DNA of 64,000 nucleotides. Source: an uncultured Rubripirellula sp. (GTDB lineage Bacteria > Planctomycetota > Planctomycetia > Pirellulales > Pirellulaceae). Of the stretch, positions 43,540 to 53,923 are shown one piece after another. The translations under genes were made by a program, and so were the position numbers. Each line of letters starts with the position of its first letter. The first letter of the stretch is position 1. The notes under the pieces are model-generated. The model made no database searches and was not told the origin of the DNA. It worked only from the letters and a program-made list of their open reading frames with translations. Location of the stretch: NCBI GenBank assembly GCA_938045805.1, contig CALIBL010000014.1, positions 147,555 through 211,554 on the forward strand, read 5' to 3'.

Positions 43540-43790
43540 CTCACACCCAAAAAACCTCTCGCGGTTCGATGCGACTAATGATGCGACCATTCGAATATCC
43601 CTACAATGCTGGCGCTAACGTCACGCACGCTTTTGCAAACCTTAAAAGGTGCGGCGGAAAGAGAACAAGTGCAATTTCTTTAATCAAAACGCCAAAAATG
43701 ACGCAAAAAGCCAAATCTCGGTCGAGCGATGACGGTCAAAGCGCGCCTTAACGAACCGGCTAAAACGCCTATTCCAACCCATATTGAACC

Positions 43791-45071
43791 ATGACACTCA
43801 ACGACTCATCCGTCCAATCACTTCGCCAAATTTTTCCCGCACTTCGCAAAATCACCAACGGACAACCGGCAGCCTTTTTCGATGGACCAGCGGGCACTCA
43901 GGTGCCTCAAATGGTCATTGATGCGATTGGCGATTACCTGATCAACCATAACGCCAATCACGATGGCTTATTTGAGACAAGCGTGCAAAGCGACCAAATG
44001 CTTGCAACCGCACATCAAGCGGCCGCAGACTTGGTAGGGGCTAGCGATCCCGAGACGGTTTCGTTCGGCAGCAACATGACCACGCTAACCTTGGCTCTCT
44101 CCCGATCCATTTCACAGACATGGAATCCGGGAGATGAGATTGTCCTCAGTCGACTCGAGCATGATGCGAATTTTACTCCTTGGGTACTTGCGGCGCGTGA
44201 CCGCGGTGTGAGCGTCAAAATGATTGATGTTGACCCAACGGACTGCACCCTACGCTTGGAGCAATACCGCGAGAAAATCACGGATCGCACGCGATTGGTC
44301 GCCGTTGGCTGTGCATCCAATGCTGTTGGCACCATCAATCCCGTTGAATCGATCTGCGAGATGGCGAGAGAAGTGGGTGCCATCTCTTTTCTTGATGCCG
44401 TCCACTACGCGCCCCACGCCTCCATGGATGTGCAACGCTGGGACTGTGATTTTCTTGTATGCAGCGCGTACAAGTTTTTTGGGCCTCACATCGGCATCAT
44501 GTACGGCAAGCGAAATCAGTTGGAATCTCTGCAACCCTACAAACTGAGAACCGCCCCTGAGACGATTCCTGGCAGATGGATGACCGGTACCCAAAACCAT
44601 GAGTGCATCGCGGGAACACTCGCTGCGATCGATTATTTAGCGTCCATCGCTCAACTCGCGAGCGGAGAACAGGCGACGGAGCAAACAGCAGACCAGCACC
44701 AGATCAACAACCGACGCCTAAGACTCGAATCGTCAATGAGGATGATCCGGCAATACGAACAGTCGCTACTGATTCACCTGATGGAAGGCTTAAGACGCTT
44801 GCCTGAAATTAAAGTCTGGGGGATCACCGACCCAGCAAGTTTTGACCAACGCCTTCCAACACTTTCCATCACACACCCCAGGCACACCCCCAAGGCAATC
44901 GCCAAACAACTCGCCGAAGATGGGATCTATGTCTGGCATGGTAACTACTATGCCCTACCGCTAACTGAATCGATCGGAGTCGAGCCCGACGGAATGGTTC
45001 GCATCGGCCTTTGCCACTACAACACCTTAACGGAGGTCGATCGATTACTAAAAAGCCTCTCCCGCCTTTAA
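43791..45071 (+). CDS. cysteine desulfurase-like class V aminotransferase
   Basis: 426 residues. The PLP Lys228 lies in the motif CSAYKFFGPHIG. RLEHDANFTPW, VAVGCASNAVGTINP and FLDAVHYAPHA are typical of the TIGR01976 cysteine-desulfurase-like subfamily; the canonical desulfurase Cys loop is not obvious. No Suf or Isc scaffold is nearby, so the substrate is uncertain. The ATG 43791 begins with a normal N-terminus. It converges with nusB, with 47 bp between stops. Confidence 0.87.
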   Translation: MTLNDSSVQSLRQIFPALRKITNGQPAAFFDGPAGTQVPQMVIDAIGDYLINHNANHDGLFETSVQSDQMLATAHQAAADLVGASDPETVSFGSNMTTLTLALSRSISQTWNPGDEIVLSRLEHDANFTPWVLAARDRGVSVKMIDVDPTDCTLRLEQYREKITDRTRLVAVGCASNAVGTINPVESICEMAREVGAISFLDAVHYAPHASMDVQRWDCDFLVCSAYKFFGPHIGIMYGKRNQLESLQPYKLRTAPETIPGRWMTGTQNHECIAGTLAAIDYLASIAQLASGEQATEQTADQHQINNRRLRLESSMRMIRQYEQSLLIHLMEGLRRLPEIKVWGITDPASFDQRLPTLSITHPRHTPKAIAKQLAEDGIYVWHGNYYALPLTESIGVEPDGMVRIGLCHYNTLTEVDRLLKSLSRL

Positions 45072-45118
45072 AAAATGATAGATGAGTGGTGAGCAGCGTC
45101 TTCAATCAGCAGGACTTC

Positions 45119-45541
45119 CTAGGATGGCTCGCCCTCGGATTCAAACTGCTTCATCAACCGGTCCAGAATTCCGTTGACGAAACGCGGGCTCGTTTCTTCG
45201 CCGTACCGCTTAGCAAGCAACACTGCCTCATTGATCGCAACGCGACCTGGCGTCACCTCACGCAACATTTCGTAACCCGCCAGACGCATGATGTTCCGGT
45301 CAATGACCGCCATCCTCGAGAGCGACCAACCTTTGGCGAGATTTCCCAAGTGCTGATCCACTTCGTCTCGAACCTGCAATGTCCCTTCCAGTAACTGAAT
45401 CCCAAATTCAGACAGGGCTCGATGCCCGTGCATTCTTGAGCGGATGAATCGGTGCATCGCCTCTGGGTCGCGAGAGCCGTTGATATCAGCTTCATAGAGC
45501 ATCTGAAGAACGATCTCTCGGGCGCGTCGACGCGATGACAT
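45119..45541 (-). CDS. nusB: transcription antitermination factor NusB
   Basis: 140 residues from ATG 45541. Typical NusB start SSRRRAREIVLQMLYEAD, the central WSLSRMAVIDRNIMRLAGYEML, and the C-terminal RVAINEAVLLAKRYGEETSPRFVNGILD motif. It binds boxA RNA with S10 in rRNA antitermination. The frame extends to 45619 but without an RBS. Confidence 0.94.
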   Translation of the reverse strand: MSSRRRAREIVLQMLYEADINGSRDPEAMHRFIRSRMHGHRALSEFGIQLLEGTLQVRDEVDQHLGNLAKGWSLSRMAVIDRNIMRLAGYEMLREVTPGRVAINEAVLLAKRYGEETSPRFVNGILDRLMKQFESEGEPS

Positions 45542-45823
45542 GTTGCGAAAACCAGATTCAGAGTGGACAGAGATTCCAAAGTGGCGAAAACCAGCCTTGA
45601 GGCGCGGGATTGTAATCACTAACCCATTCAGCGCCGATTGGGGGTAACCGCGTCAACCGCAGTAGCCGCCCCCTAAAACGCCTGCCGAACACGCCCCGGT
45701 TGAGAAACCGTTAGAATCACTGCGATGGATTGCGAACCAGCGGCACTGCTTGAAATCGCGAGCAGGGCTCATCCTTCAAAAACCACTCCCTACAACAAGC
45801 ACCTGAAGCACAGGGAAATCTTC

Positions 45824-48007
45824 ATGTCATCCCAAGCACATCGTTTCATCCTCTGCGCAGCGATCAGCGTGGTCGCGATTTTCCCACAATCGCGCTCGGC
45901 ACACGCTGAAATTCAAGCCGGGGCCGCAATGGTGGACATCACCCCGGATCAACTGCCAGTCCTTGTCAACGGCGGCATGCTCTCTCGAAGCGTCGATCAA
46001 ATCAAAACCCGCATCAACGCGCGAGCGATCGCCATCACTGACGGCGAAACGACCCTTGCTATTGTGGTCGTTGATAGCTGCATGCTGCCTAGATTACTAC
46101 TAGACGACGCTAAGAAACGCGCCTTCAAGAAAACAGGGATCAAACCGGAAAACATCCTCGTTTCCGCTACCCACACTCATTCTGCTCCCTCGGCGTTCGG
46201 CGCACTGGGCACCGATCCAGATCCGAGTTACGTTCCCCTGATACGCGAAAGGATCGCCGAGGCAATCGAACAGGCCCATGCAAACCTCCAACCCGCCAAA
46301 GTGGGTTGGGGCACGACTGACGCGGCAGCATTTACCGCCCTAAGGCGTTGGGTGCGCCGACCGGACCGAGTCGATGAAGATCCGTTTGGTAATCCAACCG
46401 TCCGAGCAAACATGCACTCCGCTCGAGACCTCGACGCCGTCACGGGTCCTTCTGGACCCGAAGATCCCGAATTATCGATGATCGCGTTTCAATCGCTTGA
46501 CGGAAAGCCAATCGCGGCGATGGCAAATTTCTCGATGCACTACTTCAGTGATCAAGCGATTAGCGCGGACTACTTTGGACTCTTTTGCGATGGCCTGCAA
46601 AACCATGTCAACGCTCGGGCAGCATCCAAAGCAAGCAACACAAACAATAAAACCTCCGCCAATGATTCAATCTCCGAGACACCCTTCGTGGGCATCATGT
46701 CACACGGATGCAGTGGTGATATTTGGCGACGTGACTACATGACATGGAACGGCAAAGACGAAAGCACCATCGAAAGCTACACGCAGGGACTACTCAATCT
46801 TGCGACCAACCTTTTTGACGCGATTGAGTACGAAGAGGCGGAAGACATCGCAATGGCTCAAGCCGAACTGTCGATGAACTATCGCACGCCCGATCTCCAA
46901 AGACTCGAGTGGTCACAAAGCATTGTGGATGGGATCGAGAACAACACACCGAAAGACACGCGCGAAGTCTACGCCCGTGAACAGGTCCTGCTACACCAAA
47001 TGAAGAGTACGGAAATTGTGGTTCAGGCGATTCGTATCGGCCGCTTCGCGATTGCATCAACTCCCAATGAGACCTATGCCTTGACGGGATTAAAAATCAA
47101 ACACCAAAGTCCCGCCGAGCGAACGATGGTGATTGAGCTTGCCAATGGTGCCGACGGGTACATCCCTCCGCCGGAACAGCATCACCTCGGTGGCTACAAC
47201 ACGTGGGCAGCACGATCAGCCGGACTGGAAGTCACCGCGGAACCTCGTATTGTGTCCACCAACCTTGGTCTACTCGAGCAAGTTTGTGCCCAGCCTCGAC
47301 GCCCTTACCGAGAGACAACCGGTCCACGGGCAACGAAAATACTTGAACTAGAACCCGTGGCATATTGGCGTTTTGCGGACTCCGAGCACCCCATTGCTCG
47401 TGACGCTTCACCTCATGGTCATCATGGCACGTACGAATCCGATGTCTGCTTCTTCCTCGAGGGCCCGCAAGATCAAAACTACACGCTTGATCAGGCCGTG
47501 AATCGATGTGCACACTTTGCTGGCGGACGTGTTCGATCGGTGATGAACCAACACTCTGAAACCTACTCGGTAGTCCTGAACCTCTGGAATGGAATGCCCA
47601 ACGACGCGCGAGGGATCACGGGATGGTTTTTCTCTCGAGATCATGCCCACGCCACAAGTGCCTACGGCGAACACCTCGGGATTGGAGGCACTGAAACCAA
47701 ACCAGGATGCTTGATTTTTCAGTACGGAGACAATGATCCGGTTGTTGGCAAATCTTCGCTCGAGCGGTGGCGGTGGCATCAGGTGATCATTGTTCGCGAA
47801 CCGCATCGCATTCGGGTTTTCCTCGATGGACAAGTTGAACCCGAAATCGACACTGAATTGACAGCCGAACCTGCCGAATCGATCAACACCTATTTCTTAG
47901 CTGGGCGGAGCGACTCGACCAACAATTGGCTCGGCAGCATGGACGAAGTCGCCATCTTCCATCATGTACTTGATGAATCACAAAGAAAAAACCTCTTACC
48001 ACGCTGA
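45824..48007 (+). CDS. secreted ceramidase-like (neutral/alkaline) protein with a LamG-like C-terminus
   Basis: 727 residues from ATG 45824 (AGGGAA upstream), with a signal peptide (RFILCAAISVVAIFPQSRSAHA). The N-terminal domain resembles the neutral/alkaline ceramidase family: GAAMVDITPD, SATHTHSAPSAFG (zinc His), NFSMHYFSDQ, and SHGCSGDIWRRDY. The last roughly 200 residues (AYWRFADSEHPIARDAS, HFAGGRVRSV, WRWHQVIIVREPHRIRVFLDG) form a concanavalin/LamG-like domain. Substrate may be a glycosphingolipid or glycan ester, but it is unproven. It ends 60 bp from the convergent oxidoreductase. Confidence 0.85.
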   Translation: MSSQAHRFILCAAISVVAIFPQSRSAHAEIQAGAAMVDITPDQLPVLVNGGMLSRSVDQIKTRINARAIAITDGETTLAIVVVDSCMLPRLLLDDAKKRAFKKTGIKPENILVSATHTHSAPSAFGALGTDPDPSYVPLIRERIAEAIEQAHANLQPAKVGWGTTDAAAFTALRRWVRRPDRVDEDPFGNPTVRANMHSARDLDAVTGPSGPEDPELSMIAFQSLDGKPIAAMANFSMHYFSDQAISADYFGLFCDGLQNHVNARAASKASNTNNKTSANDSISETPFVGIMSHGCSGDIWRRDYMTWNGKDESTIESYTQGLLNLATNLFDAIEYEEAEDIAMAQAELSMNYRTPDLQRLEWSQSIVDGIENNTPKDTREVYAREQVLLHQMKSTEIVVQAIRIGRFAIASTPNETYALTGLKIKHQSPAERTMVIELANGADGYIPPPEQHHLGGYNTWAARSAGLEVTAEPRIVSTNLGLLEQVCAQPRRPYRETTGPRATKILELEPVAYWRFADSEHPIARDASPHGHHGTYESDVCFFLEGPQDQNYTLDQAVNRCAHFAGGRVRSVMNQHSETYSVVLNLWNGMPNDARGITGWFFSRDHAHATSAYGEHLGIGGTETKPGCLIFQYGDNDPVVGKSSLERWRWHQVIIVREPHRIRVFLDGQVEPEIDTELTAEPAESINTYFLAGRSDSTNNWLGSMDEVAIFHHVLDESQRKNLLPR

Positions 48008-48067
48008 GACAGCATGGCGAGAGGTGATGGTGGATTTGATTCACTTCCACGTTAGGGACAAGCAGGC

Positions 48068-49438
48068 TTACGCTAGCGCATCGAAGTCACGTGACTTGCG
48101 GCTCATCAGAGCATTCGCTTGCTCGTCTCCGACAAACATCTCAGCTTTCGGGTCCCATTGCAAATCACGCCCGAGCATCAAGGCAATATTGCAGAGATGG
48201 CAGGATGTCATGGTTCGATGATGAGACCAAACATCCGAGATCGGCTTGCTCCCATCCTCGATGCAGTCAAAGAAGTTCTTCATGTGACTGCCCGGCTGCT
48301 TTCCTTTGCACAGCTTCACGATAAGCTCATCAAGCAACTTGCGATCCGCATCGGTGAGAGCCTTGTGGGGACTGCCTTCGATTTTTCCGCGATTCACGAA
48401 GATCCGTCCCTTTGTGCCTTCAAAGAGAATGCCGTTTCCAAAATCAACGTTGTCGCCTTCACGTTTATAGTGATGGTTCACGCTCATCTTTGAACCATTA
48501 CTGTAAGTCAGATCGATACTGAACTTGGTCGCGGTGTTGTAGGCATTGGGAAGCGAAGCTTGCCCATTGAGGTACTGATTCCAATTGAAATCAGCCGGCA
48601 CATTCTTGGTGAACTCTCCGGTCCCTGAAATCTTGACCGGACCATCTTCGCCCGGCGCCAGGGCCCACTGGGCGATATCAATATGATGAGCTCCCCAGTC
48701 CGTCATCTTGCCGCCAGAATACTCAAAGTACCAGCGGAACATTCTCCGTCGTTGCTCAGAGTATCCGACCAGGGGTGCGGGCCCCACCCACATGTTCCAA
48801 TCAAGATCTTCTGGTGCGTCCACATCAGGGAAGGGTCCGTCACCCGGGGCACCACCGATCGCAACAAACGCATTGACGTTGTCTCCGAGGTAGCCGCCCT
48901 GCACCATCGCAATCGCAGTCAGAAACTTATCTTTGGAGCTTCGTTGCTGGGTACCCACCTGAAAGACTCGGCCGGTCTCTTCCACCACTTTGCGAATTTG
49001 CTTGCCCTCATCAATCGTTAGGGTAAGTGGTTTTTCGCAGTACACGTCCGCACCACTTCGGAGCGCTGCGATCGCAATCGGTACATGCCAGTGGTCAGGT
49101 GTTCCGATGGTAACCACGTCTGGCTTCTCTTTCGCCAGCATCACTCGATAATCTCGGTAAGTATTGAGCCTCCCGCCGAATGACTTGTTGAATTCTGCCG
49201 TATGGCGATCGTCGACATCACAAACGGCAACCATCTCGGCATACTTGGCAGCATCCCGAGCGATCGAACCACCCCGGTTGTAGCGACCACGACTTCCCCC
49301 GACTCCAATGGACGCGAGACGCAGTTTTTTAGTCTCACCTGCGGGCGATTGGACGGCCTGAGCAACCGTGCTGCCCGAAACAGCCAAAGCGGACCCGGCC
49401 GCTGTAGTCTGTAAAAAATCGCGACGTGATGACGCCAT
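48068..49438 (-). CDS. Tat-exported Gfo/Idh/MocA-type oxidoreductase
   Basis: 456 residues. N-terminus SSRRDFLQTTAAGSALAVSG is a Tat leader. GVGGSRGR is the NAD(P)-binding glycine motif, and EKPLT the catalytic-region motif. The C-terminal part (DWGAHHIDIAQWAL) is the alpha/beta domain of sugar-type oxidoreductases. Planctomycete relatives may act on 3-keto or deoxy sugars outside the cytoplasm with bound cofactor. The ATG at 49438 precedes the leader directly. Confidence 0.9.
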   Translation of the reverse strand: MASSRRDFLQTTAAGSALAVSGSTVAQAVQSPAGETKKLRLASIGVGGSRGRYNRGGSIARDAAKYAEMVAVCDVDDRHTAEFNKSFGGRLNTYRDYRVMLAKEKPDVVTIGTPDHWHVPIAIAALRSGADVYCEKPLTLTIDEGKQIRKVVEETGRVFQVGTQQRSSKDKFLTAIAMVQGGYLGDNVNAFVAIGGAPGDGPFPDVDAPEDLDWNMWVGPAPLVGYSEQRRRMFRWYFEYSGGKMTDWGAHHIDIAQWALAPGEDGPVKISGTGEFTKNVPADFNWNQYLNGQASLPNAYNTATKFSIDLTYSNGSKMSVNHHYKREGDNVDFGNGILFEGTKGRIFVNRGKIEGSPHKALTDADRKLLDELIVKLCKGKQPGSHMKNFFDCIEDGSKPISDVWSHHRTMTSCHLCNIALMLGRDLQWDPKAEMFVGDEQANALMSRKSRDFDALA

Positions 49439-49610
49439 GAAAGATAACTCCTGATTAGAAACTCAAATGAATCAAACGGCCGGTGGCAGATACCTCAAGC
49501 TGTTAGAGCCGATGGCAATCCTAAACCAATGCCATGGAACCGAGCCGAAGCTTGGAGAGAAAGCATAGAGCAATCATGCTCACACCGCAAAAAAAGCACC
49601 CATCACGGGA

Positions 49611-50960
49611 TTACAACTGGTCGATGATTGTGGCTACCGCGTCACACATGCTCTCTGCTTGCGAGCGACCTTCCGCTTCAGCTATCACGCGCACAATTGG
49701 CTCTGTATTACTGCCTCGAACCAGTAACCAGCGATCCTGCCATGCCATGCGAATTCCGTCACCCCTCTGCACTTCGGCATCTGAAAAGTGGTCAGCGAGT
49801 TTTTCAAAAAGACGAGTTAATGCGGCGGAGTCGATCGAGACAACGGACTTATGAATATGCAGTTGAGGCATCGCATCGGCGAGTTCTGCCAAGGTGCTGT
49901 TACTTGATGCCATCAGATCAAGCACTTGAGCCATCGCCACGAACGAATCGCGAACGTAACCGACCCGAGGATCAATCGGTCCGCCATTCCCCTCGCCTCC
50001 GTAAGCTGCTTGATTTGCGATCATCATGTCGGCAACATTGGCCTCTCCCACCGCACTCCGCATGGAAGTCACCCCTGCTTTCTGAGCCAGTCGCTCACTC
50101 ATCCCGCTGGTCGCCCCATTGATGACGATCGTTCCGGTGGTTTCCGGACTCATCAACGCACGTTGCACGCACAAAGCCAAAGTATATTCCTCGCCAATGT
50201 AGCGTCCGCCCGCATCCACCAACGCCAATCGATCCGCGTCCGGGTCCTGGCAGAAACCAATGCAACAATCCAGCTCTTTGACGCGAGCGGCAATCTCCTT
50301 GAGGTTCACGGCAGTCGGCTCGGGGGGATGGGCGAACTTCCCGTGAGGCTCGGCTCCGTAAATCACCACCTCGCAGCCTAATGCTTCGAGCAATCTCTGC
50401 CCCAAAATACCACCTGCCCCATGATTGCTATCAAGTAGCACTCTAAATCCCTGTTGCTTGATTCTCTCGACATCGACCGTTGCCAAAACCTCTCGGAGGT
50501 GTGCAGAATGTGGATCAGTGTCTTCGGCCGAAGAACCGATTTGATCGAATGGAACCCAAGCATTAATGCCAGACTGGAATGAGTCTCGAACCTTCGCGCC
50601 GGTTTGAGCATCGAGTACGCGGCCGGTTGAGCCAAATAACTTAATTCCGTTGTAGGGAGGCGGGTTGTGGCTGGCCGAGATTTGAACAGCTCCGGCGGCG
50701 CCGCGTTCACGAACCAAAACTCCGAGCGTCGGAGTCGCGATCACGCCCGCATTGATGCATTGACGACCACACGCCGTTAACGCGGCGACGATCACCTCGC
50801 TCAGCATCGGCCCACTTTCCCGTCCGTCGCGACCGACAAGAATCGGTCCTTCTGGCAGCTGCGATGCGTAGGCAGATACAAACCGAGCCGCGATGTCGGG
50901 CGTGAGATCTTCGCCAACGATTCCACGCAGTCCACTCACGCTAATAATCAATCCACTCAT
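49611..50960 (-). CDS. glmM: phosphoglucosamine mutase / phosphohexomutase
   Basis: 449 residues from ATG 50960. The active-site phosphoserine is Ser97 in ISASHNPPPYNG. The metal loop CQDPDADRLALVD, and C-terminal GDGIRMAWQDRWLLVRGSNTEPIVRV (phosphate-binding) are present. The SGLRGIVGEDLTPDI start is typical of GlmM-like enzymes, which convert glucosamine-6-P to glucosamine-1-P. The exact substrate (glucosamine, mannose or glucose) is inferred from length and motif only. It is divergent from a second mutase. Confidence 0.88.
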   Translation of the reverse strand: MSGLIISVSGLRGIVGEDLTPDIAARFVSAYASQLPEGPILVGRDGRESGPMLSEVIVAALTACGRQCINAGVIATPTLGVLVRERGAAGAVQISASHNPPPYNGIKLFGSTGRVLDAQTGAKVRDSFQSGINAWVPFDQIGSSAEDTDPHSAHLREVLATVDVERIKQQGFRVLLDSNHGAGGILGQRLLEALGCEVVIYGAEPHGKFAHPPEPTAVNLKEIAARVKELDCCIGFCQDPDADRLALVDAGGRYIGEEYTLALCVQRALMSPETTGTIVINGATSGMSERLAQKAGVTSMRSAVGEANVADMMIANQAAYGGEGNGGPIDPRVGYVRDSFVAMAQVLDLMASSNSTLAELADAMPQLHIHKSVVSIDSAALTRLFEKLADHFSDAEVQRGDGIRMAWQDRWLLVRGSNTEPIVRVIAEAEGRSQAESMCDAVATIIDQL

Positions 50961-51415
50961 GCCCCGAGTCCCCAAATCTCTTTTGCGAGTCCCCAAAATC
51001 TTTTTCCTGACCGGTACCTCAACGCCTCATCTCTCAGCATCTCTTTTCGGTGCAACCTTCTTCTCTGCTGCACGCGAGGACGATATCTACCGATAGCTCG
51101 AATGGTAAACAGCCAGCCACCTCCGCGTTGACTTCAAAACCAGCGATCGAGAAACAGCGTCACCAACTGCATCAGGTCATTCCGATCACTCCGATATTGA
51201 TGATTGCCCCTTCAGTCTGCGGCTCCGTGGATGCGGTCGCTCTCCCGTATCATCCCTTGCCTCAAAACCACCCTTTACCCCACAATCACCGTGATACAAC
51301 GCGAAGTTTCTCCGAAACAAGATTTCTCTGCTGACATGGTTTTGACATTAGCCGATCAAAGTACGGTAGCGAAATCCTCCCCGCTCTGATTACTCCAAGA
51401 CGCTCGTGGAAAGCC
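50961..51415. other. divergent intergenic region between two phosphohexomutases
   Basis: 455 bp. It should contain two promoters. No gene or repeat was recognised. Confidence 0.4.
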
Positions 51416-53242
51416 ATGACTTCAACCGAAGCAATCCAAACCGCCCTCGCATCGATTGACCAAGCCACCTGCGATGGGTTGATCAGTGATACCGCCCAAG
51501 AAAACCTTCGCGTATGGTTGACCGAAGAACGATATTCAGATTACCAGCAAGCGATCATCGACCACATTAACGAAGGTAAGTGGCAGGCATTGGACGATGC
51601 TTTTTGGACGATTATTCCCTTTGGGACTGGCGGACGGCGTGGTCGGATGTATCCAATCGGCTCCAACGCGATCAATGATCGAACGATCGGCGAGAGTGCG
51701 CAAGGACTCGCCAATTACGTTCGGGAATACACCGGTCGCACGGAAGGTCTTTCGTGCGCCATCGCTTACGATACACGACACCGGTCTCGTCACTTCACTG
51801 AACTGTGCGCTGGGATTATGGTTGCAGCGGGTTTCAAGGTCTACCTGCTAGACGACTACCGCGCAACGCCTCAATTATCATTTGCTGTGAGGTACAAAAA
51901 GTGTGATTGCGGGATCATGGTTACTGCAAGCCACAATCCTCCAAGTGACAACGCGGTCAAAGTTTATTGGTCAAGCGGCGCTCAGGTCTTACCGCCACAC
52001 GATTCTGCAATCATTGACCGAGTCATGACATGCCAAGAGATCATTTCCACTCCATTTGCGGAGGCATTGGCCGATGGTCGTATTGAGATTGTTACCGATG
52101 AAATCGACGCCGCGTATCTTGATGCTTCATCAGCGTGCTCCTTCGAAGGACCACGCGATGTGCGTGTGCTCTACACCCCTCTTCACGGCGTCGGGTCGGC
52201 CGCGGTCGTACCGTTATTGAATCGCGTTGGATTCGACCAAGTGCAGATCTATGAACCGCATCGTGAACCTAGTGGTGACTTTCCCAACGTCCCAGGCCAC
52301 GTTTCCAACCCAGAAAATAAAGCGGTCTTCAATCAGCCGATTGAGCAGGCTCAAAAGGAAGGATTCGACCTGATCCTCGCGACAGATCCAGATTGTGATC
52401 GCATTGGATGCGCCGCACCAATCACCAACGACTCATCAGGACCATGGCGAACCTTTACGGGGAATGAGATCGGATCAATGCTGACGGAATACGTCCTCAG
52501 TCGCCGCGCGGCAAAGCAGGACCTTACACCTCAACACTACGTAGTAAAAACGCTTGTCACCTCCGAACTCACTCGCCGCATCGCGGAGCGCTATGGTGTT
52601 CGCTGTGAAGGTGACCTTCTTGTTGGTTTCAAATACATTGCACAAGTGATGGATCAGCAGGGTCCCGATCATTTTGTATTTGGCACCGAAGAATCACACG
52701 GATATCTGACCGGACAGTACTGCCGCGATAAAGATGGTGCGGTAGCCTCCATGCTGATGTGCGAACTTGTCGCGCAGCTCAAATCTGAAAACCGGTCGCT
52801 ACATCAGTACCTTTCCGATTTGTATCAACAACATGGATACCATCGAGAGGAATTAATTAATCTGGTGATGGAAGGCAGTGAAGGAATGGCCGCAATCAAA
52901 CGCTTAATGGGAGCGTTCCGCGAGCAGCCCCCGAGCAGTTTAGCCGGAATCTCTGTCAAGCAGATCCGAGATTATCAATCAGCCACGACCACACCGGCAG
53001 ACGGAGGAGCAGCCGCACCCCTCACTGGCCCAAGTGGCAATCTTGTCATCCTAGATTTGGAAGAGGAAGGGAATTACGTCGCAGTGCGTCCCAGCGGAAC
53101 TGAACCAAAAATCAAACTCTACGTTTTCACTCGGCTCGCCTCAGCTGCATCGCAAGATACTGAAGCAGCAGAAAAGCAACTGGAACGACGTGTTTCAGAA
53201 CTGGAACAAGATATCCGTCGATACGCAAAAGAAAACAGCTAG
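51416..53242 (+). CDS. phospho-sugar mutase (phosphoglucomutase/phosphomannomutase type)
   Basis: 608 residues. The phosphoserine is Ser172 in MVTASHNPPSDNAVKVYW; GTGGRRGRMYPIGSN, the metal loop ATDPDCDRIG, FGTEESHGY and the C-terminal VRPSGTEPKIKLY complete the family set. The longer N-terminal region (residues 1-65) matches the long phosphoglucomutase/phosphomannomutase form found with glycogen or trehalose metabolism. It interconverts hexose 1- and 6-phosphates. An ATG at 51416 opens the frame. Confidence 0.93.
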   Translation: MTSTEAIQTALASIDQATCDGLISDTAQENLRVWLTEERYSDYQQAIIDHINEGKWQALDDAFWTIIPFGTGGRRGRMYPIGSNAINDRTIGESAQGLANYVREYTGRTEGLSCAIAYDTRHRSRHFTELCAGIMVAAGFKVYLLDDYRATPQLSFAVRYKKCDCGIMVTASHNPPSDNAVKVYWSSGAQVLPPHDSAIIDRVMTCQEIISTPFAEALADGRIEIVTDEIDAAYLDASSACSFEGPRDVRVLYTPLHGVGSAAVVPLLNRVGFDQVQIYEPHREPSGDFPNVPGHVSNPENKAVFNQPIEQAQKEGFDLILATDPDCDRIGCAAPITNDSSGPWRTFTGNEIGSMLTEYVLSRRAAKQDLTPQHYVVKTLVTSELTRRIAERYGVRCEGDLLVGFKYIAQVMDQQGPDHFVFGTEESHGYLTGQYCRDKDGAVASMLMCELVAQLKSENRSLHQYLSDLYQQHGYHREELINLVMEGSEGMAAIKRLMGAFREQPPSSLAGISVKQIRDYQSATTTPADGGAAAPLTGPSGNLVILDLEEEGNYVAVRPSGTEPKIKLYVFTRLASAASQDTEAAEKQLERRVSELEQDIRRYAKENS

Positions 53243-53557
53243 AGAAATTGGCCTCGGGTAAAGAGGTACCCCCCTTTCGCCTGAGAATCGAAAAACCGTA
53301 CCAAATCAAGACAAACAGCAAAGCTTAAGAGTGATCTGAAGACGGCGGCTTCGCTGTAGAAATTCACAAGTCGTTATAAAAAAAAGGATCAGCACTTTGG
53401 CTGATCCTTCTGTTCTACTAACCGCTGGTTTGCGGGTGCATCACTTCGTTTCACTTGAAACGCTGAAAGGCGCCTCGTTTCGGTATCTTCATCGGTGCGT
53501 TCCGTTACCTATCCGCAACTTTGTGACCGGCTTGACAGAACCACCTTAAAAGTTGGC
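53243..53557. other. convergent intergenic region
   Basis: 315 bp between the phospho-sugar mutase (+) and RRM gene (-). It contains the hairpin at 53377-53410; no gene seen. Confidence 0.5.
53377..53410. terminator. intrinsic terminator, strong on the minus side
   Basis: AAGGATCAGC, loop ACTTTG, GCTGATCCTT, with an A-run of eight on the 5' side, so a strong T-run on the minus strand. It terminates the RRM gene and probably also the mutase gene. Confidence 0.85.
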
Positions 53558-53923
53558 TTAGTAGCGGTCTCGTCCGCCGCCGTAGCCGCCACCATCTCGT
53601 CCGCCGCCATAGCCGCCACCATCGCGTCCGCCGCCATAGCCACCTCGACCTCCACCGCCACCGCCGCTTCCGCGTGGTGGACGTGGGCGAGCTTCATTCA
53701 CTTTCACGGCGCGGCCAGCGATCTCGGTCCCATCGATATTTTCAATCGCCTCTTTGGCGTTCTCCGCATCCGCCATTTCAACGAATGCAAAACCTCGGGA
53801 TCGACCAGTTTCGCGATCCATAATGATGTTGACCGAAGTCACTTCCCCGTACTGCTCAAAGGCACCTCGAAGGTCGTCATCGGAAGCGTTGAACGACAGG
53901 TTGCCTACATAAATGTTCGTCAC
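53558..53923 (-). CDS. RNA-binding protein (RRM) with a Gly/Arg-rich tail
   Basis: 121 residues. A single RRM (residues about 1-80) has RNP2 IYVGNLSF and RNP1 GRSRGFAFVEM. The C-terminus is three repeats of YGGGRDGG-type sequence ending in RY. Bacterial Gly-tailed RRM proteins of this shape (as in cyanobacteria) bind single-stranded RNA and often respond to cold. A short leader of about 260 bp precedes the gene without recognised elements. Confidence 0.93.
   Translation of the reverse strand: MTNIYVGNLSFNASDDDLRGAFEQYGEVTSVNIIMDRETGRSRGFAFVEMADAENAKEAIENIDGTEIAGRAVKVNEARPRPPRGSGGGGGGRGGYGGGRDGGGYGGGRDGGGYGGGRDRY

Noticed and set aside
53560..53680. Short tandem CCGCCGCCATAGCC repeats
   Set aside because: They encode the Gly-rich tail of the RRM protein.
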